A stretch of 64,000 nucleotides of DNA from Gemmobacter serpentinus (GTDB taxonomy: Bacteria; Pseudomonadota; Alphaproteobacteria; Rhodobacterales; Rhodobacteraceae). Location: assembly GCF_008973825.1 (NCBI RefSeq), contig NZ_WCHR01000004.1, positions 1-64,000 on the forward strand, written 5' to 3'. Positions within the stretch are counted from its first letter, which is position 1. Each line of letters opens with the position of its first letter. The notes beneath the pieces were generated by a model. The model was not told where the DNA came from. It did no database searches and saw only the letters and a list, made by a program, of their open reading frames with translations. Of the stretch, positions 25,836-36,260 are shown one piece after another. The position numbers and the translations under genes are program-made.

Positions 25836-26816
25836 GTGTCGCTGCGTCTTGATCAGATCGAACTTGCCCCCCCGGTGCTGCTGGCACCGCTTGCCGGGAT
25901 CACCGACCTGCCGTTCCGGCGGTTGGTGGCATCTTTCGGCGCGGGCCTTGTGGTCAGCGAGATGGTCGCCAGTCAGGAGGTCGTGCAGGCACGTCCGCTG
26001 GCGCGGGCGCGGGCCGAGCTTGGTTTTGAAGATGCGGCCACATCGGTGCAACTGGCGGGGCGCGAGCCTTATTGGATGGCCGAGGCCGCGAAATATGTCG
26101 AAGGGCAGGGGGCGCGGGTCATCGACATCAACATGGGCTGCCCCGCAAAGAAGGTGACCAATGGCTATTCCGGCTCGGCCTTGATGAAGGATCTCGACCA
26201 CGCCTTGAAGCTGATCGAGGCGGTCGTGGGCGCGGTCAAGGTGCCCGTCACCTTGAAAACCCGGCTGGGCTGGGATGATGCGGTGCTGAACGCGCCGGAG
26301 CTGGCCCGCCGGGCCGAGGGGGCGGGCGTGCGCATGGTCACCATCCATGGCCGCACGCGCTGTCAGTTCTACAAGGGGCAGGCCGATTGGGCTGCAATCC
26401 GGGCGGTGAAGGACGCGGTCCGCGTGCCGCTGATTGCCAATGGCGATATCACCGGCCCCGGGGCGGCGGCCGAGGCGCTGCGCCTGTCGGGCGCCGATGG
26501 CGTGATGATCGGGCGCGGCGCGCAGGGCCGGCCCTGGCTGCTGGCGCAGGTGGCGGCGGCGCTATACGGGCGTCCTGCGCCGGTGGTGCCGCAGCGTGAT
26601 GCGCTGGCTGACATGATCGTGGCACATTACGAGGCCATGCTTGATTTCTACGGGCCGGAACTCGGCATCAAGATCGCCCGCAAACATCTGGGCTGGTATC
26701 TGGAAATGGCCGGGCTGGAAGATGCCCGTGGCCCGGTCCTGACCAGCGACACGCCCGCCGAGGTGATCCGGCTGATCCGGGCGGCCTTTGCCCGACAGGA
26801 AAGGGAGGCCGCATGA
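25836..26816 (+). CDS. dusB: tRNA-dihydrouridine synthase (NifR3/DusB)
   Basis: A 326-residue FMN enzyme reducing uridine in the tRNA D-loop. The TIM barrel opens APPVLLAPLAGITDLPFRRL, the catalytic C102 is in NMGCPAKKV, and IHGRTR and GRGAQGRPW are present. AAGGAAG precedes GTG 25836. It is the first gene of the nifR3-ntrB-ntrC operon order described in R. capsulatus, overlapping ntrB by 4 bp; its role in nitrogen control, if any, is indirect. Confidence 0.96.
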   Translation: MSLRLDQIELAPPVLLAPLAGITDLPFRRLVASFGAGLVVSEMVASQEVVQARPLARARAELGFEDAATSVQLAGREPYWMAEAAKYVEGQGARVIDINMGCPAKKVTNGYSGSALMKDLDHALKLIEAVVGAVKVPVTLKTRLGWDDAVLNAPELARRAEGAGVRMVTIHGRTRCQFYKGQADWAAIRAVKDAVRVPLIANGDITGPGAAAEALRLSGADGVMIGRGAQGRPWLLAQVAAALYGRPAPVVPQRDALADMIVAHYEAMLDFYGPELGIKIARKHLGWYLEMAGLEDARGPVLTSDTPAEVIRLIRAAFARQEREAA

Positions 26817-27916
26817 AGGGCTATCGTCAACCCTATCCGGTGCCGGGGGTGATCTGGGCATCTTTACCGATCCCGGCGCTGCTGATCGACGAGGCAGACC
26901 GTATTCTTGAGACCAACCCGGCGGCGGAGCTGTTCCTGAACGCCTCTTCGCGCAGCCTGAAGGGCCAGCCGCTGTTCGACCGCATCCATATTGATGCCGA
27001 GATGGACGAGGCCTGCGCCCGCGCCCGCGCCAATCAATCCGCCCTGTTCATCAATGATGTCGATGTGACCAACGGGGAAAAGCCGCCCATGCAATGCACG
27101 GTGCAGGTGGCCCCGATGGCAGACAACCCCGACCTTCTGATGCTGCTGATTTCCCCGCGCGAGATTGCCGACCGGCTGGGCAGGGCGGGGGCTGCCAAGA
27201 CGGCCGCAAAATCGGCGATCGGCATGGCCGAGATGCTGGCGCATGAGATCAAGAACCCTCTGGCCGGGATTTCGGGGGCGGCGCAGCTTTTGTCGATGAA
27301 CCTGTCGCCTGAGGATCAGGAACTGACCGATCTGATCGTCGAGGAAACCCGCCGCATCGTGAAGCTGCTGGAACAGGTGGAGCAATTCGGCAATCTGCGT
27401 CCGCCAGAGCGCCGCGCGGTGAATATCCATGACGCGCTGGACCGTGCGCGCAAATCCGCGCTGGTGGGCTTTGCCGCGCAGATGCGCTTTGTCGAGGAAT
27501 ACGACCCCTCATTGCCGCCGACATTCGCCGATCCCGATCAACTGATGCAGGTCTTCCTGAACCTGATCAAGAACGCGGCCGAGGCATCGGGCGGCGCGGG
27601 CGGCACCATCACCTTGCGCACCCGGTTCGACCTGTCGCTGCGCCTGCGGCGCAAGGATGGCACCGGCAAGGCGCTGCCCCTGCAGATCGAGATCATCGAT
27701 GATGGCCCGGGCCTGCCGCCGGGCATCGCCGACGAGATTTTCGAGCCCTTCGTTTCGGGCAAGGAAAACGGCACCGGCCTGGGCCTTGCGCTGGTGTCCA
27801 AGATCATCACCGAACATGACGGCTGGATCTCGGTCGACTCGGTGCCGGGGCGCACGGTGTTCCGCGTTTCGTTGCCCGTGTCGCCCAAGGAATTGCAGAA
27901 GAAGGAAGCTGAGTGA
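26813..27916 (+). CDS. ntrB: Nitrogen-regulation sensor kinase NtrB
   Basis: A 367-residue soluble histidine kinase/phosphatase with an N-terminal PAS domain (about 15-120), HisKA with phospho-acceptor H144 ([15 protein letters not shown]) and a HATPase domain with the N-box [10 protein letters not shown] and [10 protein letters not shown]-type G-box ([11 protein letters not shown]). No transmembrane segment, as expected for a kinase controlled by cytosolic PII protein. It phosphorylates NtrC under nitrogen limitation. Coupled by 4-bp overlap to dusB and by stop/start overlap to ntrC. Confidence 0.96.
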   Translation: MKGYRQPYPVPGVIWASLPIPALLIDEADRILETNPAAELFLNASSRSLKGQPLFDRIHIDAEMDEACARARANQSALFINDVDVTNGEKPPMQCTVQVAPMADNPDLLMLLISPREIADRLGRAGAAKTAAKSAIGMAEMLAHEIKNPLAGISGAAQLLSMNLSPEDQELTDLIVEETRRIVKLLEQVEQFGNLRPPERRAVNIHDALDRARKSALVGFAAQMRFVEEYDPSLPPTFADPDQLMQVFLNLIKNAAEASGGAGGTITLRTRFDLSLRLRRKDGTGKALPLQIEIIDDGPGLPPGIADEIFEPFVSGKENGTGLGLALVSKIITEHDGWISVDSVPGRTVFRVSLPVSPKELQKKEAE

Positions 27917-29280
27917 TGGATGGCACGGTTCTGGTTGCCGATGACGACCGCACGATCCGCACGGTTCTGACCCAGGCGCTGACCCGGGCAGGGTGCAAGG
28001 TGCACGCCACCTCTTCGCTGGTGACGCTGATGCGTTGGGTGGAGGAAGGCAAGGGCGATCTGGTGATCTCGGATGTGATCATGCCCGATGGCAATGGGCT
28101 GGAGGCGCTGCCGCGCATCGGCAAGATGCGCCCCGGCCTGCCGGTGATCGTGATTTCGGCGCAGAACACGATCATGACCGCCATTCAGGCCGCCGAGGCC
28201 GAGGCGTTCGATTACCTGCCCAAGCCCTTTGACCTGCCCGATCTGATGAAACGGTCGGCGCGCGCGCTGGATGTGAAGCGCCGCAGCCCCAAGGCCGCCC
28301 CGGCCCCGCGTGACGGCGGTGATGATCTGCCGCTGGTCGGGCGCACGCCCGCAATGCAGGCGCTTTATCGGTTGGTCGCGCGGGTGATGAACACCGATCT
28401 GCCGGTGCTGATCACCGGCGAAAGTGGCACCGGAAAGTCGCTGATCGCGCGGGCGATCCATGATTTTTCCGACCGCCGCACCATGCCTTTCGTGGTGGCG
28501 CAGGCCGCCGATCTCGCCTCGATGGAGGGGCCGGCGCAACTTTTGTCGCGGGCGCGCGGCGGCAGTCTGGTCTTTGACGAAGTGTCGGATCTCGAGGACG
28601 AGGCGCAGGCGCGTATCGTGCGGATGCTGGACATGCTGGGCGACAATGCACCGCGCATCATGGCGACCAGCCAAAGCGATCTGGCCAACCGGATGGAGGC
28701 GGGCAAGTTCCGTCAGGATCTGTTCTACCGTCTGGGCGGGGTGACGCTGCATGTGCCGAGCTTGCGCGAACGCGTCGATGACATCCCGCTGCTGGCCGAG
28801 CATTTTCTGGCGCGCGGCGAGCGTGATTTCGGCACGATCCGCCGCCTGTCCAATGACGCGCGCGAACTGGTCCGCGCCTATAGCTGGCCCGGCAATGTGC
28901 GCCAGCTGGAAAACACCCTGAAACGGCTCATGGTGACCTCATCCGAGGCCGAGATTTCGCGAACCGAGGTCGAGGCCGCCCTTGGCAGCCAGCCCTTGCC
29001 AGAGCCGATGAAGGGCGTGGGCGAGGGCGACAAGCTGTCCGCATCTGTAGCGCGCCACCTGAAACGCTATTTCGATCTGCATGGCGGACAATTGCCGCCC
29101 GCCGGGGTTTACAACCGCATTTTGCGCGAAGTTGAGGCCCCGTTGATCGAGATCGCGCTGGATGCGACGGGCGGCAATCAGGCTAGATGTGCTGATCTTT
29201 TGGGGATCAATCGCAATACTTTGCGCAAGAAGATCACCGAGCTGGATATTCGCGTGACACGCCGTCGCAAGCTGATGTAA
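27916..29280 (+). CDS. ntrC: Nitrogen-regulation response regulator NtrC (no GAFTGA)
   Basis: A 454-residue regulator: receiver domain with phospho-acceptor D53 ([11 protein letters not shown]), AAA+ domain with Walker A GESGTGKS (168-175) and Walker B SLVFDE (217-222), and a C-terminal Fis-type HTH (about 410-445). Between FVVAQ and [10 protein letters not shown] the usual segment containing the sigma-54-contacting GAFTGA loop is absent. This matches R. capsulatus NtrC, which activates sigma-70 promoters. ATG 27916 overlaps the ntrB stop; GTG 27913 is an alternative. Confidence 0.95.
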   Translation: MDGTVLVADDDRTIRTVLTQALTRAGCKVHATSSLVTLMRWVEEGKGDLVISDVIMPDGNGLEALPRIGKMRPGLPVIVISAQNTIMTAIQAAEAEAFDYLPKPFDLPDLMKRSARALDVKRRSPKAAPAPRDGGDDLPLVGRTPAMQALYRLVARVMNTDLPVLITGESGTGKSLIARAIHDFSDRRTMPFVVAQAADLASMEGPAQLLSRARGGSLVFDEVSDLEDEAQARIVRMLDMLGDNAPRIMATSQSDLANRMEAGKFRQDLFYRLGGVTLHVPSLRERVDDIPLLAEHFLARGERDFGTIRRLSNDARELVRAYSWPGNVRQLENTLKRLMVTSSEAEISRTEVEAALGSQPLPEPMKGVGEGDKLSASVARHLKRYFDLHGGQLPPAGVYNRILREVEAPLIEIALDATGGNQARCADLLGINRNTLRKKITELDIRVTRRRKLM

Positions 29281-29296
29281 AACCGCAACATATCGC

Positions 29297-31657
29297 GTGA
29301 CATTCCGGCCATGTGCCGAATCTCACGCAGGATATGGCAGCGGGGCCACAGGTGCCCTCAGGATTTCGGGGGCGGCGGGGCTTTTGCGGGCGGCATCGGC
29401 AAGCAATACATGGCTGACCAAGCTGTCGCGGCTGCGGCGGCAACGGCGGATGCAGACGCTGGGCACGCTGGGTCTGGTGCTGTTGGGGCCCGCCTTGGTG
29501 GTGGGCACACTTTTGGTGCTGGGGCCGTTGAACACCAGTACCGGCGGCGCGGGGCTGCGGCTGATCCTGCTGGTGGATTTCATCTATGTGCTGATCATCG
29601 CGGCGATGGTCTCGGCCCGGGTCATGCGCATGGTGGCCGACCGCCGCCGCAAATCTGCCGGATCGCGCTTGCACCTGCGGCTGACCGGCGTTTTTGCGCT
29701 GGTGGCGTTTCTGCCGACGGTTCTGGTTGCGGTCTTTGCCGTTCTGACGGTGAATGTGGGCCTTGAGGGCTGGTTCTCGGACCGCGTGCAGCGGGTGGTC
29801 GGTGCCTCGTTGGAGGCCGCCGAGGCCTATGAGCGCGAACAGCGCGGCGATCTGCTGGAAGATGCCGAGGCGCTGGCCGCCTATTTCAACGTGATGAAGC
29901 AATCGAGCTTCTTCATGGATGACGGGCGGCTGCGCGTCCTGTTGACCGAGGCACAAAAGAACGTGCAGCGCGGCTTGCGTGAGGCCTATCTGATCGATGG
30001 GATCGGCGATCTGAAATCGCGCGGCCAGAACTCCTACCTTTTCGATTTTGAACGCCCCTCGCCGGAACAGCTTGCCCGCGCCACCATGGGCGAGGTGGTG
30101 GTGATTCAGGATTGGGAGAACAACGAATTTCGCGCCCTGGTCCATCTGGATGCCTTTGCAGATCGGTTTCTCTATATCTCGCGTCAGGTCGATGGCGCGC
30201 TTTTGAGCCTGCTGGACGAGACCAAGGAACAGGTCCGACTTTACCAGCAGGTCGAGAAGGCGCGCGGCTCCATCCTGTTCGGGGTGGGCCTGCTTTATCT
30301 GGGCTTTGCGCTGATCCTGATTTTGGCGGCGGTCTGGCTGGGCCTGTGGTTCGCGGAACGCCTGTCGCTTCCTGTGGGGCGGCTGGCGGCGGCGGCCGAA
30401 AAGGTCGGCGAGGGCAATCTGGATATCCGCGTGATCGAGGAAGAGGGCGATGACGAGATCGCTATGCTGGGCCGCATCTTCAACCAGATGACCCTGCAAT
30501 TGAAGGGCCAGCGCAATGCCTTGGTGGAAACCCATCGGCAAGAGGAAACCCGCAGGCGGCTGTTCGATTCCGTGCTGTCATCGGTCACCGCCGGGGTGAT
30601 CGGGCTTGATGCCGATGGCGATGTGGATTTCGTCAACCGTGCGGCGCAGCGTCTGCTGGACTTTGCCGATGGTCAGACCGATGTGGCATTGCCGGTGGCT
30701 GTGCCGGAATTCGGTGCGTTGTTTGAACGTCTGCGCGAAGGAGGCGGTGCTACGGTGCAAGAGGAAATCCGCCTGTCCCGCAAGGGCCGGATGGAAATCC
30801 TGCTGGTGCGGATGGCCACGCGGCAAAGCACCTCGGGCGCGCTGGAAGGCTATGTCGTGACCTTTGACGATGTGACCGATCTGGTTTCGGCGCAGCGCAT
30901 GGCGGCCTGGGGGGATGTGGCCCGCCGCATCGCGCATGAGATCAAGAATCCGCTCACGCCGATCCAGCTTTCGGCCGAACGCATCAAACGCAAGTTCCGC
31001 CGCGAGGTGGCCGAACCGGCTGAGCTGGAACAGCTTGCCGATGTGATCGTGCGTCAGACGAATGATCTGCGCCATATCGTCGACGAGTTCTCCAAATTTG
31101 CCCGGATGCCAGAGCCCGACCGGCGCGAGACCGATCTGGTGAAGATCCTGCGCGATGCGGTTACCTTGCAAGCCGCGGGCCAGCCGGGGGTAACGATCTC
31201 CGCCGATCTGCCGCAGGGGCCGCTGCTGATGGAACTGGATGCGACAATGATCGGGCAGGCATTGACCAATCTGATCAAGAATGCGGGCGAGGCCATCGAG
31301 GGGCAGATCGAGAAGGGCGCGCCCGAGGGCTATGCGCCCGAGATCCGCATTGCACTTGCGGTGGATGACGAGGCGGTCGTGCTGACCATCGTCGACAATG
31401 GCTGTGGCTTGCCGGTCGACCGCTCGCGCCTGTTTGAGCCCTATGTCACGACGCGCGAGAAGGGCACGGGGCTTGGCCTTGCCATCGTGAAGAAGATTAT
31501 CGAGGAACATGGCGGCAGCTTGGCCCTGTCAGACGCGCCGCCCTTTGCAGCAAATGCCCATTCCGGGGCGCAGGCGGAAATCCGTCTGCCGCGCGAGATC
31601 GCGCGCACGGCCCGCAGGAACAGGCTGTCAGCCGTGGGAGGCCAGGGGGACGCATGA
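29297..31657 (+). CDS. ntrY: Nitrogen-regulation membrane sensor kinase NtrY
   Basis: A 786-residue membrane kinase. Three hydrophobic segments lie in the first 155 residues, a periplasmic/extracytoplasmic domain follows, then a fourth segment (ILFGVGLLYLGFALILILAA), HAMP, PAS, HisKA with phospho-acceptor H547 ([15 protein letters not shown]) and HATPase (NGCGLPVD, KGTGLGLAI). NtrY is the partner of NtrX and is linked to nitrogen and redox sensing. The GTG 29297 start is uncertain, with no clear ribosome-binding site; later in-frame starts up to Met52 are possible. Overlaps ntrX by 4 bp. Confidence 0.93.
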   Translation: MTFRPCAESHAGYGSGATGALRISGAAGLLRAASASNTWLTKLSRLRRQRRMQTLGTLGLVLLGPALVVGTLLVLGPLNTSTGGAGLRLILLVDFIYVLIIAAMVSARVMRMVADRRRKSAGSRLHLRLTGVFALVAFLPTVLVAVFAVLTVNVGLEGWFSDRVQRVVGASLEAAEAYEREQRGDLLEDAEALAAYFNVMKQSSFFMDDGRLRVLLTEAQKNVQRGLREAYLIDGIGDLKSRGQNSYLFDFERPSPEQLARATMGEVVVIQDWENNEFRALVHLDAFADRFLYISRQVDGALLSLLDETKEQVRLYQQVEKARGSILFGVGLLYLGFALILILAAVWLGLWFAERLSLPVGRLAAAAEKVGEGNLDIRVIEEEGDDEIAMLGRIFNQMTLQLKGQRNALVETHRQEETRRRLFDSVLSSVTAGVIGLDADGDVDFVNRAAQRLLDFADGQTDVALPVAVPEFGALFERLREGGGATVQEEIRLSRKGRMEILLVRMATRQSTSGALEGYVVTFDDVTDLVSAQRMAAWGDVARRIAHEIKNPLTPIQLSAERIKRKFRREVAEPAELEQLADVIVRQTNDLRHIVDEFSKFARMPEPDRRETDLVKILRDAVTLQAAGQPGVTISADLPQGPLLMELDATMIGQALTNLIKNAGEAIEGQIEKGAPEGYAPEIRIALAVDDEAVVLTIVDNGCGLPVDRSRLFEPYVTTREKGTGLGLAIVKKIIEEHGGSLALSDAPPFAANAHSGAQAEIRLPREIARTARRNRLSAVGGQGDA

Positions 31658-33051
31658 GTATTCTCATTGTCGATGACGAACGCGATATCCGGGAACTGAT
31701 CGGGGATATCCTGAAGGATGAGGGGTTTACGGTCCGGCTGGCGGCCAATGCCGATGAATGCATGGCGGCGATCAATGCCGAGGCGCCCTCGCTGATGATC
31801 CTTGATATCTGGCTGAAGGACAGCCGGATGGACGGGATCGATATCCTGAAGACGGTGAAGCGCGACAACCCGGATGTGCCGGTGGTCATCATCTCGGGGC
31901 ATGGCAATATCGAGATCGCGGTGGCGGCGATCAAGCAAGGCGCATATGACTTCATCGAAAAACCGTTCAATATCGACCAGTTGATGGTCGTGGTCAGCCG
32001 GGCGATGGAAACCTCGCGCCTGCGCCGCGAAAACAACGAATTGCGCCGCCGCGATGTGAACTCATCCGAGATGCTGGGCGGATCGGCGGCCTTCCGGATG
32101 CTGAAAAGCAATCTCGACAAGGTGACCAAATCCAATGGCCGGGTCATGCTGACCGGCCCTGCCGGATCGGGCAAGGAGATGGCCGCGCGCTATATCCATG
32201 CCCATTCCAACCGGGCGGGCGCGCCTTTCGTGACGGTGGGCTCCGCCGCGATCGAGCCCGACCGGATGGAAGAGGTGCTGTTCGGGCGCGAGACCCCGGA
32301 ACGCGGGGTGGAGCCAGGGCTGCTGGAGCAGGCGCATGGCGGCATCGTCTATTTCGACGAGGTCGCCGATATGCCGCTTGGCACGCAATCCAAGATCCTG
32401 CGGGTGCTGGTGGAGCAGCAATTCACCCGCGCAGGCGGGCAGGACCGGGTGCGCGTCGATCTGCGGGTGATTTCCTCGACCACGCGCGACCTGCGCAGCG
32501 AGATCGCGGCGGGCCGTTTCCGGCAGGAGCTTTATGACCGCCTGAATGTGGTGCCGATTGCGGTGCCGGCACTGGAGGAGCGGCGCGAGGATATCCCGGA
32601 ACTGACCCGGCATTTCATCGACCTGTTCCACCGCAGCCAGGGCCTGCCGCAGCGCGATCTGACGCAGGACGCCGAGGCGATGCTGCAAACCATGCGCTGG
32701 CCGGGCAATGTGCGCCAGCTCCGCAATGTGATCGAGCGGGTGCTGATCCTGGGCGAAGGGTCTGGCCCCATCGAGGCGCGCGAGCTGCCCGGGCAGGATT
32801 CGGGCAGCGGCGAGGATGGCAAGCTGATCATCGGCGGCGCGCTGGCAACCCTGCCGCTGCGCGAGGCGCGTGAACTGTTCGAGAAGGAATATCTGCTGAC
32901 CCAGATCAACCGTTTCGGCGGCAATATCAGCCGCACCGCCGCCTTTGTCGGCATGGAGCGCAGCGCGCTGCACCGCAAGCTGAAATCGCTTGGCGTGGTG
33001 ACCGGCGCCAAGGGCCGCGGTGCTGACGGCGATGATGAGGGCGAGGAATAG
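31654..33051 (+). CDS. ntrX: Response regulator NtrX
   Basis: A 465-residue regulator: receiver with phospho-acceptor D51 (LMILDIWLKDSRMDG), AAA+ domain with Walker A GPAGSGKEM and IVYFDEVADMP, and a C-terminal Fis-like HTH (GGNISRTAAFVGMERSALHR). The position of GAFTGA is occupied by LFGRETPERGVEP, so sigma-54 contact is not expected, in line with reports for other alphaproteobacterial NtrX. A short acidic tail follows. Co-translated with ntrY. Confidence 0.95.
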   Translation: MSILIVDDERDIRELIGDILKDEGFTVRLAANADECMAAINAEAPSLMILDIWLKDSRMDGIDILKTVKRDNPDVPVVIISGHGNIEIAVAAIKQGAYDFIEKPFNIDQLMVVVSRAMETSRLRRENNELRRRDVNSSEMLGGSAAFRMLKSNLDKVTKSNGRVMLTGPAGSGKEMAARYIHAHSNRAGAPFVTVGSAAIEPDRMEEVLFGRETPERGVEPGLLEQAHGGIVYFDEVADMPLGTQSKILRVLVEQQFTRAGGQDRVRVDLRVISSTTRDLRSEIAAGRFRQELYDRLNVVPIAVPALEERREDIPELTRHFIDLFHRSQGLPQRDLTQDAEAMLQTMRWPGNVRQLRNVIERVLILGEGSGPIEARELPGQDSGSGEDGKLIIGGALATLPLREARELFEKEYLLTQINRFGGNISRTAAFVGMERSALHRKLKSLGVVTGAKGRGADGDDEGEE

Positions 33052-33075
33052 GGGCGGCTCTGGCCGCCGGGGTCA

Positions 33076-33096
33076 CGATTTTTCGACGAAAAATCG
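33076..33096. repeat. TTCG-A-CGAA palindrome after ntrX
   Basis: Arms CGATTTTTCG and CGAAAAATCG match perfectly around a central A. It lies 24 bases after the ntrX stop and 82 before trkA, where a terminator would be expected between the ntr and trk genes. The arms at 38025 are identical. Confidence 0.8.
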
Positions 33097-33178
33097 GGCG
33101 CGGTTGACCGCGGCGCGCTGGTCATGCCATGGCTGAGGCACGCCGGATCGACCTGCGAGGAAAAGCTGTGAGCACGAT

Positions 33179-34555
33179 ATGAAAGTGATCATCTGTGGCG
33201 CGGGGCAGGTGGGTTGGCAGATTGCCCGCCACCTTTCGGGTGAGCGCAATGATGTGACGGTGGTCGATGTGAACCCCGATCTGGTGCGCCGCGCCACCGA
33301 AACCCTTGAGGTGCAGGGGGTGACGGGCTTTGCCTCCTATCCCGATGTGCTGGAAAAGGCAGGCGCCCGCGATGCCGACATGATCATCGCCGCCACGCAT
33401 TCCGACGAGGTGAACATGGTCACCTGTCAGGTGGCCCATTCGGTCTTTGGCATCCCGCGCAAGATCGCGCGCCTGCGGGCGGGCAATTACCTGATGTCGA
33501 ATTACGACGATCTCTACCGCCGAGACCATCTGCCGATTGACGTGGTCATCAGCCCCGAACGCGAAGTGGCCGAGGCGGCGATGCAGCGGCTGGCGGCACC
33601 TGCGACCTTTGACACCGAAAGTTTCATGGGCGGGCGGGCACAGCTTCTGGGCCTGGCACTGGATGAGGATTGCCCGGTCCTGCACACACCGCTTCGGCAA
33701 TTGAGCGAGCTGTTTGCGACACTTTCGGCCATTGTGGTTGGGGTGCGCCGCAATGGGCGGCTCTTTGCCCCCGAACCTGCAGATCAGCTGTTTGCGGGCG
33801 ACCAGATCTATGTCTTCGTGAAATCGTCGGATGTCAGCCGCACGCTTGAGGTATTCGGCAAATTCACCCACAAGCAGGAGCGCGTCGTCATCATCGGCGG
33901 CGGCAATGTCGGCCTTGCCGTCGCGCAGGCGCTGGAGGCCCGCACCGACCGCATCCGCGCCAAGATGATCGAGATGAGCCGCCCGCGCGCCGAATTTGCC
34001 GCCGACAATCTGACGCGGACCATCGTGCTGAACGGCGACGGCCTTGATATCGACCTGTTGATGGAGGCCAATGTCGACCGCGCCGATGCGGTGCTTGCCG
34101 TTACCGATGACGACAAGACCAATATGCTGGTGGCGGTGCGGGCGAAATCGGCGGGGGCGCGGCTGGCGATTGCGCTGGTCAATGATCCGACCATGGTGCC
34201 GCTGCTGGTGGAGCTGGACATCGACGCCTATATCAACCCGCGCGCCACCACCGTGTCCTCGATCCTGCGGCATGTGCGCCATGGCCGGGTGCGGGCGATC
34301 TATTCCATCGGTGATGCCGAGGCCGAACTGATCGAAGCGCAGGTCTTGGGCACCTCGCCGCTGGCCGGGCGGCTGGTGCGGGACATCGAATTTCCCGAAG
34401 GGGTGCTGGTGGGCGCGGTGATGAAGGGCGACCGGGTCTTGAAACCCACGGGCGATGTGCGCATCGATGATGGGGATGTGATCGCGATGTTCGCCATGGC
34501 CAAGGACGTGCCGGAGGTCGAGCGCCTGTTGCAAGTCTCGGTCGATTTCTTCTGA
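33179..34555 (+). CDS. trkA: Trk potassium uptake regulatory subunit TrkA
   Basis: A 458-residue cytoplasmic protein with two RCK units. The first Rossmann motif is GAGQVG (7-12) and the second lies in VVIIGGGNVGLAVAQ. Each is followed by a C-terminal RCK_C domain. TrkA binds NAD(H)/nucleotides and gates the TrkH channel. Located 2 bases before trkH, so the two subunits are co-expressed. Position after ntrX is conserved in Rhodobacter relatives. Confidence 0.96.
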   Translation: MKVIICGAGQVGWQIARHLSGERNDVTVVDVNPDLVRRATETLEVQGVTGFASYPDVLEKAGARDADMIIAATHSDEVNMVTCQVAHSVFGIPRKIARLRAGNYLMSNYDDLYRRDHLPIDVVISPEREVAEAAMQRLAAPATFDTESFMGGRAQLLGLALDEDCPVLHTPLRQLSELFATLSAIVVGVRRNGRLFAPEPADQLFAGDQIYVFVKSSDVSRTLEVFGKFTHKQERVVIIGGGNVGLAVAQALEARTDRIRAKMIEMSRPRAEFAADNLTRTIVLNGDGLDIDLLMEANVDRADAVLAVTDDDKTNMLVAVRAKSAGARLAIALVNDPTMVPLLVELDIDAYINPRATTVSSILRHVRHGRVRAIYSIGDAEAELIEAQVLGTSPLAGRLVRDIEFPEGVLVGAVMKGDRVLKPTGDVRIDDGDVIAMFAMAKDVPEVERLLQVSVDFF

Positions 34556-34557
34556 TC

Positions 34558-36096
34558 ATGCCGGGCTTGCGCGCCTTTCCATTGCTGGTGATCCTGATGG
34601 CGCTGACGGCGCTGGCCATGCTGATGCCGGCGGCGCACGCCTATGCCAGCGGCGATCCCGATAGCGGGCGGCCGTTCTTTTACGGTGCGATCATGATGGC
34701 GGTGCTGACCGCGATGATCGGTCTTGCCACCATGGGGCGCAGCCGGTCCGAGACACGGCACGCGCCGCTGCGCGCCATGGTCCTGGCCTATCTGGTGCTG
34801 CCACCGCTGATGGCCTTGCCCTTTCATCAGGCGCTTGGCGACACCAGTTTCGGCAATGCGTGGTTCGAGATGCTTTCATCCTTCACCACGACTGGCGCCA
34901 CGGTCTATGACGTGCCGGGGCGGCTGAGTGACAGCCTGCATCTGTGGCGGGCCCTGATCGGCTGGCTGGGCGGGTTCTTCGTGCTGGTCATGGCGGTGGC
35001 CGTGCTGATGCCGCTGAACCTTGGCGGGATGGAGGTGCTGAGCGGCCGCACCGGGGCCGCCCGCGCGCGCCAGATCACCCATATCGCCGATATGCGCGAA
35101 CGCATGGGTCGCTTTGCCCAATTGCTGTTGCCGCCGTATGCGGGCTTCACCCTGGTGTTGTGGCTGGCGTTGGTGATGGTGGGCGAGACCGGCTTTGATG
35201 CGCTGTGCCTTGCAATGGCGACCGTCTCCACCTCTGGCATCCTGCCGGATCCGGCCTTGGCGGGGCAGGTGGGGGCGGGGGCGGCGCAGGTGGGTCTGGC
35301 CTCCGGCATGGCGGGCGAGATGTTGATTGCGGTGCTGCTTTGCCTTGGTATCACCCGACGCGCCTATCCGGGCGCGCTGTTTGGCGATGCCGATCTGCCG
35401 CTGCGCCGCGACCCCGAGATCCATCTGGCTTTGGCCATCGTGCTGGGGGTGACACTGGTGCTGTTCCTGCGCCATTGGGTCGGTGCGATCGAGCAAAGCG
35501 AGGGGGGCGACTGGTCGGCCTTTATGGGCGTGCTATGGGCCAATGCCTTCACCACGCTGTCCTTTCTGACCACGACCGGCATCCCCTCGGGCGGCTGGTC
35601 GGGGGCGCAGGACTGGTCGGGGCTGGAGGCCCATGGCGTGATCCTGATGGGCCTTGCCATCATTGGCGGTGGCGTTGCCACCACGGCGGGCGGGGTAAAG
35701 CTCTTGCGGGTCTATGCGTTGTTCCGCCATGGCCAACGCGAGATGGAACGCCTGATCCACCCGCATTCTGTCAGTGGCGGAGGCCCGCTGGCGCGGCAAT
35801 TGCGCGGTGAGGGGGCGCAGATGGCCTGGGTGTTCTTCATGATGTTCGCGCTATCGATTCTGGCCATCACCGGTGCCTTGACCCTGACGGGGCTGCATTT
35901 CGACCCGGCGCTGATCCTGAGTGTATCGGCGCTGACCACAACCGGGCCGCTGGCTGCCCTCGCCGGCGAGACTCCGGTGCGTTATGCCGAACTGGGTGGG
36001 GTCTCCCAGGCCATTCTGGGTGTCGCCATGGTGCTGGGCCGGGTAGAGGCTTTGGCCATTCTGGCCATGTTGGCCCCCGACACCTGGCGACGCTAG
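34558..36096 (+). CDS. trkH: Trk potassium uptake channel subunit TrkH
   Basis: A 512-residue inner-membrane protein with about ten hydrophobic helices and four imperfect pore loops, of which SSFTTTGATVYD, VSTSGIL, LTTTGIPSGGW and LTTTGPL are visible. These match the K+ filter P-loops of the TrkH/KtrB superfamily. Starts 2 bases after trkA. It imports K+ with TrkA as its cytosolic gate. Confidence 0.95.
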   Translation: MPGLRAFPLLVILMALTALAMLMPAAHAYASGDPDSGRPFFYGAIMMAVLTAMIGLATMGRSRSETRHAPLRAMVLAYLVLPPLMALPFHQALGDTSFGNAWFEMLSSFTTTGATVYDVPGRLSDSLHLWRALIGWLGGFFVLVMAVAVLMPLNLGGMEVLSGRTGAARARQITHIADMRERMGRFAQLLLPPYAGFTLVLWLALVMVGETGFDALCLAMATVSTSGILPDPALAGQVGAGAAQVGLASGMAGEMLIAVLLCLGITRRAYPGALFGDADLPLRRDPEIHLALAIVLGVTLVLFLRHWVGAIEQSEGGDWSAFMGVLWANAFTTLSFLTTTGIPSGGWSGAQDWSGLEAHGVILMGLAIIGGGVATTAGGVKLLRVYALFRHGQREMERLIHPHSVSGGGPLARQLRGEGAQMAWVFFMMFALSILAITGALTLTGLHFDPALILSVSALTTTGPLAALAGETPVRYAELGGVSQAILGVAMVLGRVEALAILAMLAPDTWRR

Positions 36097-36260
36097 GGCA
36101 GCAAGAAGCGCATCGTGAGCGCCCGACTGTGGCGATCTTGCCATAACATACGGTTTTTGGGGCTGGAATCTCCGCCTGATGCCAGACATAGTGATTCTGC
36201 GGCCTACCGGACAGGGGTGCGCCGCGACCCAGACCCGCGCGACAAAAAAAGGCAAAAAAA

